This document shows positions 45,019 to 54,184 of a stretch of 64,000 nucleotides of DNA, one piece after another; position 1 is the stretch's first letter; the number at the start of each line of letters is the position of its first letter. The notes below the pieces were generated by a model. The model ran no database searches and had not been told where the DNA came from. It was given only the letters and a program-made list of their open reading frames with translations. The position numbers and the translations under genes are program-made. The DNA is from Micavibrio sp. GTDB taxonomy: Bacteria > Pseudomonadota > Alphaproteobacteria > Micavibrionales > Micavibrionaceae. The stretch spans positions 186,001-250,000 of the forward strand of contig BQJE01000002.1 of the NCBI GenBank assembly GCA_021604545.1, in the 5' to 3' direction.

Positions 45019-46209
45019 ATGAAACAACAGGGCCAGTTCGGGGTTTATATCCACTGGCCCTTTTGTTTGGCCAAATGCCCGTATTGCGATTTCAACTCTC
45101 ATGTGCGCGAGGGCATTGATCATGACCTTTGGCGGGATGCTTATCTTCGGTCGATAGATCACTACGCATCTTTGGTTCCGGCGCGGCAGGTGGAATCGAT
45201 TTATTTTGGTGGAGGCACGCCGTCATTAATGGTGCCGGAAACCGTTGAAGCGATTATAGACCGCATTCAGCAAAAATGGCAGGTTTCCAATGATATTGAA
45301 ATCACATTGGAAGCGAACCCTACATCCGTTGAAGCAGAAAAGTTTCGTGCTTTTAGAGAGGCTGGGATCAATCGTGTTTCGCTAGGCGTGCAGGCGTTGA
45401 ATAATAGTGATCTTAAATTTCTTGGGCGCCAGCATAATGTAAAAGAGGCATTGAAGGCGATTGATATCGCGAGAGAAAATTTTTATCGCTATAGTTTTGA
45501 TCTTATTTATGCCCGGCCAAAACAAACACTAAAAGACTGGCAGGAAGAGCTTGAGCGTGCGGTGACCTATACGAATGGGCATTTGTCTCTTTATCAACTT
45601 ACCATCGAGCGCGGCACGCAGTTTTATCAGGATTACGCGCAGAAAAAATTTGTGGTGCCAGGTGAGGAGCTGGCAGCGGATTTTTACAATCTGACGCAGG
45701 ATGTTTTGGAGGCGCATAATTTACCTGCCTATGAGGTGTCCAATCATGCGCGGGCGGGTGATGAATCGCGGCATAATCTGATTTATTGGCATTACGGAGA
45801 TTATGTCGGTATTGGGCCGGGTGCGCATGGACGTTTGACGATGGAGGACAACAAATTTGCAACGCGTGAGCATCGTTCTCCTGAAATATGGTTGGAGCGT
45901 GTGGCAGAGCAGGGGTCAGGTGTTCATCCGTTTGAGGGTGTGCCGCCGGAAGATCGGTTCGTAGAGGCACTGATGATGGGGTTGCGGCTGCGTGATGGGG
46001 TTTCATTGCTAGCGTTGGAGCGTGAGGCTGGTCAAAACTGGCAAGACTTTATTGATGAAGATCATGTGAACCAGGCGGCCAAGGAAGGTTGGCTTGTTCA
46101 TCAGGATGATTGTTTGCGTCTGACCCACGAAGGGCTTTTACGCTTGAATGCTATGGTGCCGTATCTTCTGCGGGAGCGGCGGGCTCAACCTGCTGTGGTT
46201 GCGGCGTAG
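45019..46209 (+). CDS. hemW: Heme chaperone HemW
   Basis: A 396-residue radical-SAM-family protein formerly named oxygen-independent coproporphyrinogen oxidase, now regarded as a haem chaperone. The CxxxCxxC cluster motif (CLAKCPYCDF) with the extra F/N of HemW and the motif YFGGGTPSLM are present. rph-rdgB-hemW order is common. Its end overlaps the converging gene by 59 bases. Confidence 0.95.
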   Translation: MKQQGQFGVYIHWPFCLAKCPYCDFNSHVREGIDHDLWRDAYLRSIDHYASLVPARQVESIYFGGGTPSLMVPETVEAIIDRIQQKWQVSNDIEITLEANPTSVEAEKFRAFREAGINRVSLGVQALNNSDLKFLGRQHNVKEALKAIDIARENFYRYSFDLIYARPKQTLKDWQEELERAVTYTNGHLSLYQLTIERGTQFYQDYAQKKFVVPGEELAADFYNLTQDVLEAHNLPAYEVSNHARAGDESRHNLIYWHYGDYVGIGPGAHGRLTMEDNKFATREHRSPEIWLERVAEQGSGVHPFEGVPPEDRFVEALMMGLRLRDGVSLLALEREAGQNWQDFIDEDHVNQAAKEGWLVHQDDCLRLTHEGLLRLNAMVPYLLRERRAQPAVVAA

Positions 46210-47821
46210 GTGCAGCTTCGGGCGCAGGTGCCTGTTCAGGAGCGGCTTCGGGTTCTTGTGGCTTTGCTCTGTCTGCTGCGCGGCCATCAAACAACAGTCT
46301 GATATCCTGACCGTTCATCAGCATTTCACCCTGCTTGTTCATTTCAAACTCTAAGATATGAATGAGGTTTCCTAATCCATCTTTTTCCTTTGCGGCGAGA
46401 ACCTGAAGGATTTGCAGTTGCGCCGCAATCTTTTGAAAATTCTGCGCATTTTCGTTCAGGGGGTCATCACCCTCGAGCGCCATGTTGGCTTTGAGCTGTT
46501 CTAATCCTTTGGCTGTCAGACGAATATCCGCAGTAGCGCTGTTAAGCGCGCTGATATCTGCCCTAATTTTACCGTTCGCATTAACGTGATAGGCATCATT
46601 GCCGAAATGATTGTCTGTAAAGGTCATTGTGGTTCCGGCTTCAGACAGGATCGCCGGTATTTTTAAGGCGAAAGTGGCCATGTGCACCATGCCTGCTTTT
46701 CCTGCAATGCTGTTGCGACCAAGGTCCGCAATTTTTTGATACGGGATATCGTTTAGTTGTACATCGATGTGCCCTGTTGTCGGCATAATGCCTTTCATGC
46801 TTTCATCATCAGATGGTGGCGCTTTGAGGTCATTAAAACCAAAACGCAGGGCCAACTTGACTTGATTGTTCAGGAAACCGGTCAGATCAAAACCCATACT
46901 AAGTTTTCCGAAGTGAAAAGATTCCAGCCGTTTTTCCTCAGATTCAGTATCAGGGTCTACGGGACGTGTAATATCCAGGTCTGAAACTTCGTATTGTGCG
47001 GTGAAACCGTCTCCAGCATTCCCAAGCAGTTCAACGATCATATTGTAGAGCCCTGTTATATGCTGACTACTGACATTGCCATCGCTACCGGCTTCGGCCA
47101 TGGCGATCAGTTTTTCTTTGTAGTCTTTGATGGCTTGCGGAATGTAGGAGAATAACTCAACCCCGAGTTTGGCTTCCTTCATCGTAATGGTGCCGCCAGT
47201 TTTCTCGAAATTCATGGCAATTTTGCGGATAGTGCCTTTGAGTGGACCGGACCACCTTCCCTGATCGTCTTCGTTCAGGTCGTATAGGATTTCTGCTTCG
47301 GCAATGGCAGTTCTGAAAGTTCCATCGGGGCTTTCAATCTTAATATCCTGATAACGGGCATCGAGTTTGGTAAAATATTCAAGTTCTTCATGCCATATTC
47401 CGGCAGAAAGTTGGCTGCCGATATCAAGTTGAAGTGCGGGCGCGCCACTCTTATCAAAAAGTATAATTGGAGTTGGCATGGCAACAGTCATTTTCCATTG
47501 GCCTTCTTGATCGTGTGGGACGGCATTCACAGATACTATGCCCAGTTCAAGACGCTGTCCTTTTGGATATAGAATTGATACATGCGGAAGGGTAACGGCG
47601 TAATATTCATCTGATGGCTCGACAATAACATCACCCTGATAAATAAGTTTCCCATCCTCGGCCAGTTCGGAAATGCTTTTTTGATAGGAAATTAACTCTT
47701 CAAATATTATTTTAAGGCGTTGTGCTCCTTCATCATTTATATCAGCAGCTGATGCATTGAATGGCGAAATAGCCAATATCAGGGCAAAAACAAACGCCAA
47801 AAGAAAAGTGGGCCGGGTCAT
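46151..47821 (-). CDS. Exported hypothetical protein, DUF2125-like
   Basis: A 556-residue periplasmic protein with a signal peptide (about 1-25) and a long beta-rich body. A C-terminal Ala/Pro/Glu linker (EAAPEQAPAPEAAPTPQ) lies over the end of hemW. The extended beta pattern and length resemble DUF2125/AsmA-like envelope proteins, but no diagnostic motif was found. It converges with hemW and overlaps it by 59 bases. Confidence 0.5.
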   Translation of the reverse strand: MTRPTFLLAFVFALILAISPFNASAADINDEGAQRLKIIFEELISYQKSISELAEDGKLIYQGDVIVEPSDEYYAVTLPHVSILYPKGQRLELGIVSVNAVPHDQEGQWKMTVAMPTPIILFDKSGAPALQLDIGSQLSAGIWHEELEYFTKLDARYQDIKIESPDGTFRTAIAEAEILYDLNEDDQGRWSGPLKGTIRKIAMNFEKTGGTITMKEAKLGVELFSYIPQAIKDYKEKLIAMAEAGSDGNVSSQHITGLYNMIVELLGNAGDGFTAQYEVSDLDITRPVDPDTESEEKRLESFHFGKLSMGFDLTGFLNNQVKLALRFGFNDLKAPPSDDESMKGIMPTTGHIDVQLNDIPYQKIADLGRNSIAGKAGMVHMATFALKIPAILSEAGTTMTFTDNHFGNDAYHVNANGKIRADISALNSATADIRLTAKGLEQLKANMALEGDDPLNENAQNFQKIAAQLQILQVLAAKEKDGLGNLIHILEFEMNKQGEMLMNGQDIRLLFDGRAADRAKPQEPEAAPEQAPAPEAAPTPQPQQVEPAAPAEDTAP

Positions 47822-47962
47822 AAATTTTCCGTGTTTTTAAATGTATTATGAAAGCGGCTTTAATCTAATCAAAAACTTGATGTATCGCAAAGCTAAAATC
47901 TCTTTATTTTTGTAGGCTTGCACCCTAAGATGCGGCTTATTCCGTAATAAAAGGATGTTTAC

Positions 47963-49039
47963 GTGATGCTGAGCTCACAACCCACTCAATTTTCGCTGGC
48001 TGATGATGGCCAGATTCTTTGGCAATCTGATGCTAGTAATCCCATTGCCGGTGCGCCGATTGCGGCTGTTAGCAAAGGCGATGGGATATTAAGTCCCGGC
48101 GTGGCCTTGCTGGAAAGTGATCTAATCAAAGAGCAAGACAAAGACGCGGTCATCGCCTTTATAGGGGAATGGTTGAAAGCCCATATTGCACAGGTGCTTG
48201 AGCCGCTTGTTGCTCTTGGAAAAGAAAATGAGCAGCCGGAAGGCCCAGTAAGAGAGATTGCCACGCAGATTTATGCGGCGATGGGTATTTTACCTCGGGA
48301 AAATATTGATGCGCTGATTGCGCAGCTTGATACAGATGGGCGTAGCATTTTGCGGAGCAAGAGAATCAAGTTAGGCCCGATCCTGATTTTTCTGCCGGAT
48401 TTGAATAAACCAGCCGCAGTGCGCCTAAAAGGTCTTTTGTGGAATTTATGGGAGAGTAAGGCTTTGCCTGCGAAGGTGCCGCCTGACGGTATTGTTTCAC
48501 TTAAGATGGAAGATAAAGATTTTGATTCTGCTTTTTATCGGGTGATTGGTTATCCGGTTTACGGACCGCGCGCTATTCGTATTGATATGCTCGATCGGGT
48601 AATCAGTGCAGTTTACGATCATGCAAAAGATGGAAAGTTTCAGGCCAGGCATGAAATGGCTGAATGGCTGGGGTCTTCGCTTGAGGATTTGTATTTGATC
48701 TTGGAGGCAATGGGCCATAAGAAGGTTTTCGACCCGGCCGATCAGAAGGTGGAAGAGGTAGATGGTGAAAAGATAGAGATAGAAAAACCAAAAGTAGTCG
48801 AGAAGCCGGAATTGGCAACATTCCGTCTCAAGAAGGGGAAAGCTTTCGAGGCAGAAAAGCCTGTTCATGAGAAGAAGCCAGCGTATAAAAAATCAGAGCA
48901 AAAGCCTGGCAAGAAACCAAAGAAAAAGGCACCGCCCAAAAAGGAGCCAAGGGTTATGCAAGTCGACGCGCCCACCAACCCGGATGACTCTCCTTTTGCT
49001 ATATTGGAGCAACTCAAAAGTAAATCGAACGGGCAGTAA
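47963..49039 (+). CDS. Free-standing C-terminal domain of an alphaproteobacterial helicase-related protein
   Basis: A 358-residue protein. The N-terminal 240 residues (FSLADDGQILWQSD, GPILIFLPDLNKPAAVRLK, LWNLWESKALP, AVYDHAKDG) match what I recall of the region C-terminal to the helicase core in the large helicase-related proteins of alphaproteobacteria, ending SPFAILEQLK. The helicase motor itself is absent, and the gene upstream is on the other strand. The linker before the end is Lys/Glu/Pro-rich. It may act in trans or be a remnant. Confidence 0.55.
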   Translation: MMLSSQPTQFSLADDGQILWQSDASNPIAGAPIAAVSKGDGILSPGVALLESDLIKEQDKDAVIAFIGEWLKAHIAQVLEPLVALGKENEQPEGPVREIATQIYAAMGILPRENIDALIAQLDTDGRSILRSKRIKLGPILIFLPDLNKPAAVRLKGLLWNLWESKALPAKVPPDGIVSLKMEDKDFDSAFYRVIGYPVYGPRAIRIDMLDRVISAVYDHAKDGKFQARHEMAEWLGSSLEDLYLILEAMGHKKVFDPADQKVEEVDGEKIEIEKPKVVEKPELATFRLKKGKAFEAEKPVHEKKPAYKKSEQKPGKKPKKKAPPKKEPRVMQVDAPTNPDDSPFAILEQLKSKSNGQ

Positions 49040-49040
49040 G

Positions 49041-49424
49041 ATGAAGTTATGCGTAGCTTTAATGCTTTTAGCCGCTTTAATCGTTCCTGTAAAATCCCAG
49101 GCAGCACAGTTTTCTGGTTCTTATTTAATACAGGTTTGTGCCAGTGACGAAGCAGGAAAGGAACTGGTGCCCGGCGGACACATTGCCTGTCAGGCCTATA
49201 TCTCAGGTGTTTTAGACTATCATAATTTAATACGTTCTTTGGGGACGGCGCCCAGTATTGATTTTTGTGTGCCGGATAATGTTAGTTTGAATGGAGTGCA
49301 AAAAACGGTGATTAATTATCTCATCAGGAACAAGGATGATCACGGTGAATTTGTGGCTGCGCCGGGTGTGGCGCTGGCTCTGTTCGAATCTTATCCCTGC
49401 AACAAGAAAAAGAAAAAAGAGTAG
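49041..49424 (+). CDS. Rap1a/Tai-family exported protein
   Basis: A 127-residue protein from ATG 49041 with a signal peptide (MKLCVALMLLAALIVPVKSQA) and a domain of Rap1a/Tai type with four spaced Cys (LIQVCASD, HIACQAYI, IDFCVP, SYPCNK). Rap1a/Tai proteins are periplasmic immunity proteins for peptidoglycan amidase toxins in the original system, but the fold is widespread without that role. No toxin is adjacent. It follows the helicase-tail gene directly. Confidence 0.7.
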   Translation: MKLCVALMLLAALIVPVKSQAAQFSGSYLIQVCASDEAGKELVPGGHIACQAYISGVLDYHNLIRSLGTAPSIDFCVPDNVSLNGVQKTVINYLIRNKDDHGEFVAAPGVALALFESYPCNKKKKKE

Positions 49425-49430
49425 GAAGGC

Positions 49431-49946
49431 ATGGGCGCAGAAAGACTAGAACTGGAACGTGATGCACCGGATCATTTGCTGCCAAAGGATTTTAATGACG
49501 TCCTGACAAGGCGCTATTTTCCTGTTCTTAGTCTCACGTATATTTCATCTGTTATGGGCTTTGCTGCTGAAAAAGGATCGTTTGTTCATTATTTATTTGA
49601 GGACAAGAGCGCTTATCTTATGGCGTTGTTTGTGCCGCTGTGGGTGTCGGTGCCAGCGGTTCTCTGGATTATCCTGAAGGGCAGCCATCTTTTCTACCAT
49701 GTGGCAGACGCATGGTACAAAATCACAGCTGTTATGATGACTGTGACATTATTGCTTGGCTATTTGCTTTTGCCTGAGGCCGAAGAATATGGGGTGCGGA
49801 TTTATTGCGCCGTGACCATTCCGGTATTTTTTGTTCTATATTATTTCTTTGTCAAAGGTGGGCTGCCCGCGATGGCCGCGCACCCTTTAAGCGCGTTGGG
49901 GCTGACGTTTTTGCTTTATGGCGGCGTGGTTAATTTTCTTTACTGA
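49431..49946 (+). CDS. Hypothetical four-helix membrane protein
   Basis: A 171-residue protein with about four to five hydrophobic segments (near 60-80, 93-108, 118-135 and 148-168) and no catalytic motif. It follows the Rap1a-like gene by six bases and converges with the permease gene at 49940 by seven. No family recognised. Confidence 0.6.
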   Translation: MGAERLELERDAPDHLLPKDFNDVLTRRYFPVLSLTYISSVMGFAAEKGSFVHYLFEDKSAYLMALFVPLWVSVPAVLWIILKGSHLFYHVADAWYKITAVMMTVTLLLGYLLLPEAEEYGVRIYCAVTIPVFFVLYYFFVKGGLPAMAAHPLSALGLTFLLYGGVVNFLY

Positions 49947-50986
49947 ACCATATTCATGATATAGCCGAGCAAGATGACCTGCGGTACGGTAATCAGCGGT
50001 AGGGACAGGGCAATTTTCCACGACTTCGTGAATTCGCGCAGGACCATGATTTCAGTGTAATCAGTGGCTACGCCCGCCATCAGGAAAGCAAAGCCATTGC
50101 CGGGTGCGTTGGCGCGGGTGACAAGTTCCGAGGCAATCGGGGCGGAGCCTTCGGAGCAGACCTCGATGATTGTGGTGGCGACGAGGGTCAGGAGTAGGCC
50201 AATTAGAGTTGGGCCAAACCAGTTCTCAAAAATTTCAACAGGAACAAAGGTGCGAATAGCGGCGGCAATAATGACGCCGAAGAGTAGCCATTTGATAATC
50301 ATTTTAGATTCTTTAAGGCCACCAATAGCGATGTCTTTAAAAAATAGGCGTGAAAATTTAAATTCTTTGAGTTTTGATCTGGCGTCATCTTTAAGTGAAA
50401 AGTTTTCTGATAAATCCGTTTTGTTTGGGTTGTCGGGAAGTTTGCCCGAAGCAATAAGCGTTTTGTAAACAAGGCCTGACAAGACAGCGATGACGACAGA
50501 ACCGGCAATGTAGACAAGCGTCCATTTTAGGCCAATCAACGAGACAAGGATGATGGTCAGGGATAGGGAGTTCCATGGGCTGGCGATGAGGAAGGTCATA
50601 ACCTGCGCCAGGGAAGCGCCGCGCTCATACAGCTTGGCGCCGATCATGAGAATGCCGTGTGAGCATAAATCAAGGAATAGCCCGGCAATCGCAGCGCGAA
50701 TAATGCCACCGAATGTGTCGCCACGGCCAAGAACTGCCGTATAATATTCGCGTGGAATTTTGCTCATAAGGCCGACAAAAGTAATGCCGAGTAGAACGCC
50801 CCACCACATGCGGCTGAGAAACTCGATAATAGATTCAGCGTAAGTGGTGATGAAGGGAATATTTAGACCGCTAAAATATAATATAAGGACGGAACAAATA
50901 ATGAGCAGGCTGCCATGCAGAATCAGGTCAAAGCCTGTCTTTTTATGTGTGTTTTGCTTGGAAACTTCGCAGCAGGGATCTGTCAT
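49940..50986 (-). CDS. Permease of the DUF318/COG0701 family
   Basis: A 348-residue membrane protein with about ten hydrophobic segments. CSHGILMIGAKLYERG and ECSEGSAPIASELV are motifs of this permease family, several members of which export Cu, Zn or arsenite. It is the last gene of the CsoR operon and overlaps csoR by one base, so export of the sensed metal is a reasonable inference. Substrate not determined. Confidence 0.85.
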   Translation of the reverse strand: MTDPCCEVSKQNTHKKTGFDLILHGSLLIICSVLILYFSGLNIPFITTYAESIIEFLSRMWWGVLLGITFVGLMSKIPREYYTAVLGRGDTFGGIIRAAIAGLFLDLCSHGILMIGAKLYERGASLAQVMTFLIASPWNSLSLTIILVSLIGLKWTLVYIAGSVVIAVLSGLVYKTLIASGKLPDNPNKTDLSENFSLKDDARSKLKEFKFSRLFFKDIAIGGLKESKMIIKWLLFGVIIAAAIRTFVPVEIFENWFGPTLIGLLLTLVATTIIEVCSEGSAPIASELVTRANAPGNGFAFLMAGVATDYTEIMVLREFTKSWKIALSLPLITVPQVILLGYIMNMVQ

Positions 50987-51282
50987 TAGGTATCATCAAA
51001 TCGTTTAAAGAGGTCTTTGAGCTCAGCAATTTTCTTGTCTTTTTCGGCCTTGCTGCCGCTCACCATGGCATCGGCGACGCAGGATTGCAAATGGCATTCA
51101 AGGATGGAGGCCTCTACTGATTTTAAGGCCGAGCGGGCAGCGCGGAGCTGGGTCAGGATATCAGGGCAGTAGCGATGTTCCTCGATCATCTTCTTGATGC
51201 CCTCTACTTGACCAGAAACGCGGTTGAGCTTTCCGATTTCGGATATATGACAGGGATGTTTGTTGGCGGTGTCTTTGGGCAT
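50986..51282 (-). CDS. CsoR-type metal-sensing repressor
   Basis: A 98-residue all-helical repressor of the CsoR/RcnR family. Cys39, His64 and Cys68 fit the Cys-His-Cys copper set (spacing 25 then 4, as in CsoR). The N-terminal HPCH adds possible ligands. The operator at 52637-52659 lies in front of the operon's first gene, so CsoR is expected to repress its own operon and release on Cu(I). Zn or Ni response is an alternative. Confidence 0.9.
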   Translation of the reverse strand: MPKDTANKHPCHISEIGKLNRVSGQVEGIKKMIEEHRYCPDILTQLRAARSALKSVEASILECHLQSCVADAMVSGSKAEKDKKIAELKDLFKRFDDT

Positions 51283-51291
51283 GGTAATCTC

Positions 51292-51675
51292 CTAAAATAA
51301 GATTTTGGGTGCAACAAAAGCAAAAAACACACCTGTGAGAAATATAAACAGTGAAAAAATATAAATACCGAGACTGATTTTGCGCAGACGCGTACAGGCC
51401 TTGGCTTTAATCGGATCAACCGGACACGGCATGTTGCGGGCGCGGTATTGCATGATCCCGGCAAAGGTCAGCATGAATGTCGCAAAGCCAAAAACCTCGA
51501 CTTTGCGTTCTGACAGCCAGACCAGTTGCGGATAATCGCTGACCAGCCCGGCCAGCGCCGCCCCCATGCCCAGCGTTACGAACAGGGCCGGAAGGGCGCA
51601 GCATATAAGGGTTCCTGCCGACGCAAACAGGCTTAAGGTTGGCGCGAGGGTTTCTTTAAAGCTGAAATGAGTCAT
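51292..51675 (-). CDS. MerT-like membrane protein
   Basis: A 127-residue protein with about three hydrophobic segments and the Cys pair LICCALPALFV in the first. This matches the MerT-type mercuric transporter layout, here inside a copper-type operon. A second Cys cluster (MPCPVD, KACTRL) lies in the loop. It is translationally coupled to the HMA gene (four-base overlap, ATGA). Confidence 0.75.
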   Translation of the reverse strand: MTHFSFKETLAPTLSLFASAGTLICCALPALFVTLGMGAALAGLVSDYPQLVWLSERKVEVFGFATFMLTFAGIMQYRARNMPCPVDPIKAKACTRLRKISLGIYIFSLFIFLTGVFFAFVAPKILF

Positions 51676-51992
51676 TCAGTCTTATCCGCAGCGCGGGTGA
51701 TTTCAACAACATTGTAGCCTGAATCTGTAATCAGCTTTGTTATTTCCTCATCCGTGATATCCGCACCTTCTTTCATATCGATGGTGACAGAATGGGTATC
51801 GAGATCAACATCAATTCCTTCCACGTCCGCTCGCTCGCCAAAAACTTTTTCAACGGCACGGGCGCAAAAATCACAGACTAGTCCATTTACCTTCACAGTA
51901 ATATCATGCACCTGTGCTGCCGCTGCATGATCGGCTTGTGCTGGCAGGGTCAGAAATCCAAGTGTTGCAAATGTCAGTAAAAATAGTCTCAT
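51672..51992 (-). CDS. Exported heavy-metal-associated (HMA) domain protein
   Basis: A 106-residue periplasmic metal chaperone: signal peptide (about 1-20) and an HMA fold with the metal site LVCDFCARAV, a CxxC in place of the usual GMTCxxC (CDFC). It probably binds Cu(I)-type metal and passes it to the permease or MerT-like partner. It overlaps the MerT-like gene by four bases. Confidence 0.85.
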   Translation of the reverse strand: MRLFLLTFATLGFLTLPAQADHAAAAQVHDITVKVNGLVCDFCARAVEKVFGERADVEGIDVDLDTHSVTIDMKEGADITDEEITKLITDSGYNVVEITRAADKTE

Positions 51993-52004
51993 CGTTTTCT
52001 CCTT

Positions 52005-52628
52005 TTAAAATCTGTAAACAAAATTAAACAAGGCGCCATCATCAAGGTTGTATCCGGCCTCTAACAAGGCAGGACCTTTGAAAAAACGTACCAATGGCGT
52101 TACAGAAAAATTATCATCTGCCCCGGCATCGTAATCAGCCTGCAGCATCAGCCATGTGTGTAGATCACCGTAATCACCGACATAGGGGGCGACGCCAACA
52201 CGCGCTTTATGTTTGATAAATTTTTCCGTTTGGTCAGCCCAGAAAAAGCGGTTCTCATAACCGGTAAAGAAGCGGCGGTTTTCCCAGTCGGCAGCAAAGC
52301 CCGTATAGGCGGCTGGGTCATACTCGCCATCATCATAGGCGATGCCGGCTCCGGATTTAATGTAGAGGTTGGCTTGTGCCGCCGGCATGTTCCAGCGTTT
52401 GATTAGGTAATTGACGGCGGCGGTATCAACATTGGCTTTGGAACCACGCAGATATTCATGTCGCACGCCGACAGAGTAGGTGGCCGTTGGGGAGTAATGA
52501 ATATGCAGGGAATTGATATCCACGTCATTCATCAGCATTACCGTCCAGCCGCCGGGATAGGAAACCGGCCGGGCCTGAACTGGGAGCGCAAAAAGTAAGA
52601 TAAGTACCATCACAATAATTTGTCTCAT
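52005..52628 (-). CDS. Exported protein of the CsoR operon, beta-rich
   Basis: A 207-residue protein with a signal peptide (MRQIIVMVLILLFALPVQA). The mature part has many aromatic residues in alternating strands and ends with Phe (FVYRF), the pattern of a small outer-membrane beta-barrel. No family named. It is the first gene of the operon; ATG 52628 lies only eight bases after the predicted -10, so the mRNA may be leaderless. Confidence 0.6.
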   Translation of the reverse strand: MRQIIVMVLILLFALPVQARPVSYPGGWTVMLMNDVDINSLHIHYSPTATYSVGVRHEYLRGSKANVDTAAVNYLIKRWNMPAAQANLYIKSGAGIAYDDGEYDPAAYTGFAADWENRRFFTGYENRFFWADQTEKFIKHKARVGVAPYVGDYGDLHTWLMLQADYDAGADDNFSVTPLVRFFKGPALLEAGYNLDDGALFNFVYRF

Positions 52629-52636
52629 AGATACAG

Positions 52637-52664
52637 AATATACCCCTATAGGGTATATTGTCAA
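52637..52664 (-). promoter_or_regulatory. Promoter with CsoR-type palindromic operator in its spacer
   Basis: On the minus strand, TTGACA (52664-52659) and TATATT (52642-52637) are 16 bases apart. AATATACCC (52637-52645) and GGGTATATT (52651-52659) are exact inverted copies around CTATA. This palindrome resembles known CsoR operators (T/A-rich with a CCC...GGG core). The operator covers the whole spacer and both ends of the promoter. Confidence 0.85.
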
Positions 52665-52750
52665 GGGTGAGGGTGTGTAATTTTTTGGCTCTCCATTTTG
52701 GGTTGAAAAAATGCTAATCTGTTTCAGGGTAAGTTTTACGGTTAGGGCCC

Positions 52751-53149
52751 ATGTCTGAATTTCCCGAACGTGTTGTCTGTATTGATGATGATATAGATCT
52801 GAGGCAGCTTGTCAGAGTTTCTTTGGAAGAAGCCGAGGAAGATATTGTCCTTGTAACTTGCGGTAGTGGCGAGGAATTCATCGCGCGTATCCGTGAGTTG
52901 CAGCCTGATCTTATTCTGCTCGATATGTTGATGCCGGACATGAGTGGCCCTGATCTCATGGAAAAATTACGCGACATGCCGGACGCAACGGGAGTTCCGT
53001 TTATATTTTTAACCGGCAAGGCTAAACTGGTGATGACGGATCATTATAAAGCGCTGGGGGCTATCGGTGTGATACATAAGCCGTTCGATCCAGTAGAGCT
53101 TCCCAATGTTATTCGAGAGATGTGGGCGACGCGCCTTGGGGCCGAGTAG
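52751..53149 (+). CDS. Single-domain response regulator (CheY-like receiver)
   Basis: A 132-residue receiver domain without an output domain. The phosphorylated Asp is Asp58 (LILLDMLMPDMSG), the acidic pocket includes Asp12 and Asp13, and the conserved Lys lies in GVIHKPFD. No histidine kinase is adjacent. AGGG precedes ATG 52751. It converges with ispB, five bases apart. Confidence 0.93.
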   Translation: MSEFPERVVCIDDDIDLRQLVRVSLEEAEEDIVLVTCGSGEEFIARIRELQPDLILLDMLMPDMSGPDLMEKLRDMPDATGVPFIFLTGKAKLVMTDHYKALGAIGVIHKPFDPVELPNVIREMWATRLGAE

Positions 53150-53153
53150 GACT

Positions 53154-54173
53154 TTAAAATTCTCGTTCAATTGTAAAAGTAACAATATCATCGAGCAAAG
53201 CGCGAATGTTGTGGTCCGGAGCTTCGGCAAGAGCCATGCGGGCTTTTTTGGCGTAACTTCTAGCCAGAGCCATGCTTAGATTTATAGTGTCGTGACGGGC
53301 CATAATGTTCCGAGCCTGATCAAGATCGCTATCGTTCTGGTTTTTATCTTTTATAGTTCGGGCCCAGAAAGTTTTCTCTTCTGCATCAGCTTTTTCAAGT
53401 GCAAAGAGAATAGGCGCCGTCATTTTTCCTTCGCGGAAATCATCACCAACGGTTTTACCGATTTTGTCCTGCCCTCCGACATAATCAAGTGCATCATCGA
53501 TGATTTGAAAGGCGATGCCAAGATTAAGGCCGTATTCGGCCATAGCTTGTGCAGCACTGGGGTCTTGCCCGCCGATAATTGGACCGACTTCACAAGCGGC
53601 GGCAAAAAGCGCCGCAGTTTTGGCTTTGATGACTTCTATGTAGCCATCCATGGTTGTTTCAAGATTGCCCGTCATAGAAAGCTGCAGTACTTCGCCTTGG
53701 GCAATAATGGCGGCGGCATCAGAAAGAATGCGCAGGACATCAAGGGAACCATCTTTAACCATGAGTTGGAAGGAGCGGGAGAATAAAAAATCACCAACCA
53801 GTACGCTGGCCTGATTACCAAAAATAAGATTGGCTGCATCCTGGCCCCTTCGTTCGTCACTTTCATCAACGACGTCATCGTGAAGAAGGGTAGCTGTATG
53901 AATAAACTCAACGGCTGCCGCCAGACGATAAGAACGGGTCATGTCGCCGTTATATAGCTGTGTGCATGCCAGAGTGAGTAGTGGACGGATACGCTTGCCC
54001 CCGGCAGCGATAAGATAGCTGGCCAGCTGTGGGATCAACGGCACCTTCGATTCCATGTTTTGCAGGATCAACGTATTGACCTGCGCCATGTCACCTTTCA
54101 AAAGGGTGGACAGGCTCTCAAGCGGGTTGATAGCGCTTGTTGGTTCTTTTTTAATAGCGGCATTGCTGGACAT
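53154..54173 (-). CDS. ispB: Polyprenyl diphosphate synthase, octaprenyl type
   Basis: A 339-residue trans-prenyl chain elongator, likely making the side chain of ubiquinone. The first Asp-rich motif DDVVDESDERRG and the second QIIDDALDY are present, with GGKRIRPLL upstream. Chain length cannot be read from sequence with certainty. It diverges from the DUF2007 gene, as in many alphaproteobacteria, and the gap between them holds the structured element. Confidence 0.93.
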   Translation of the reverse strand: MSSNAAIKKEPTSAINPLESLSTLLKGDMAQVNTLILQNMESKVPLIPQLASYLIAAGGKRIRPLLTLACTQLYNGDMTRSYRLAAAVEFIHTATLLHDDVVDESDERRGQDAANLIFGNQASVLVGDFLFSRSFQLMVKDGSLDVLRILSDAAAIIAQGEVLQLSMTGNLETTMDGYIEVIKAKTAALFAAACEVGPIIGGQDPSAAQAMAEYGLNLGIAFQIIDDALDYVGGQDKIGKTVGDDFREGKMTAPILFALEKADAEEKTFWARTIKDKNQNDSDLDQARNIMARHDTINLSMALARSYAKKARMALAEAPDHNIRALLDDIVTFTIEREF

Positions 54174-54184
54174 GATTTGACTTT

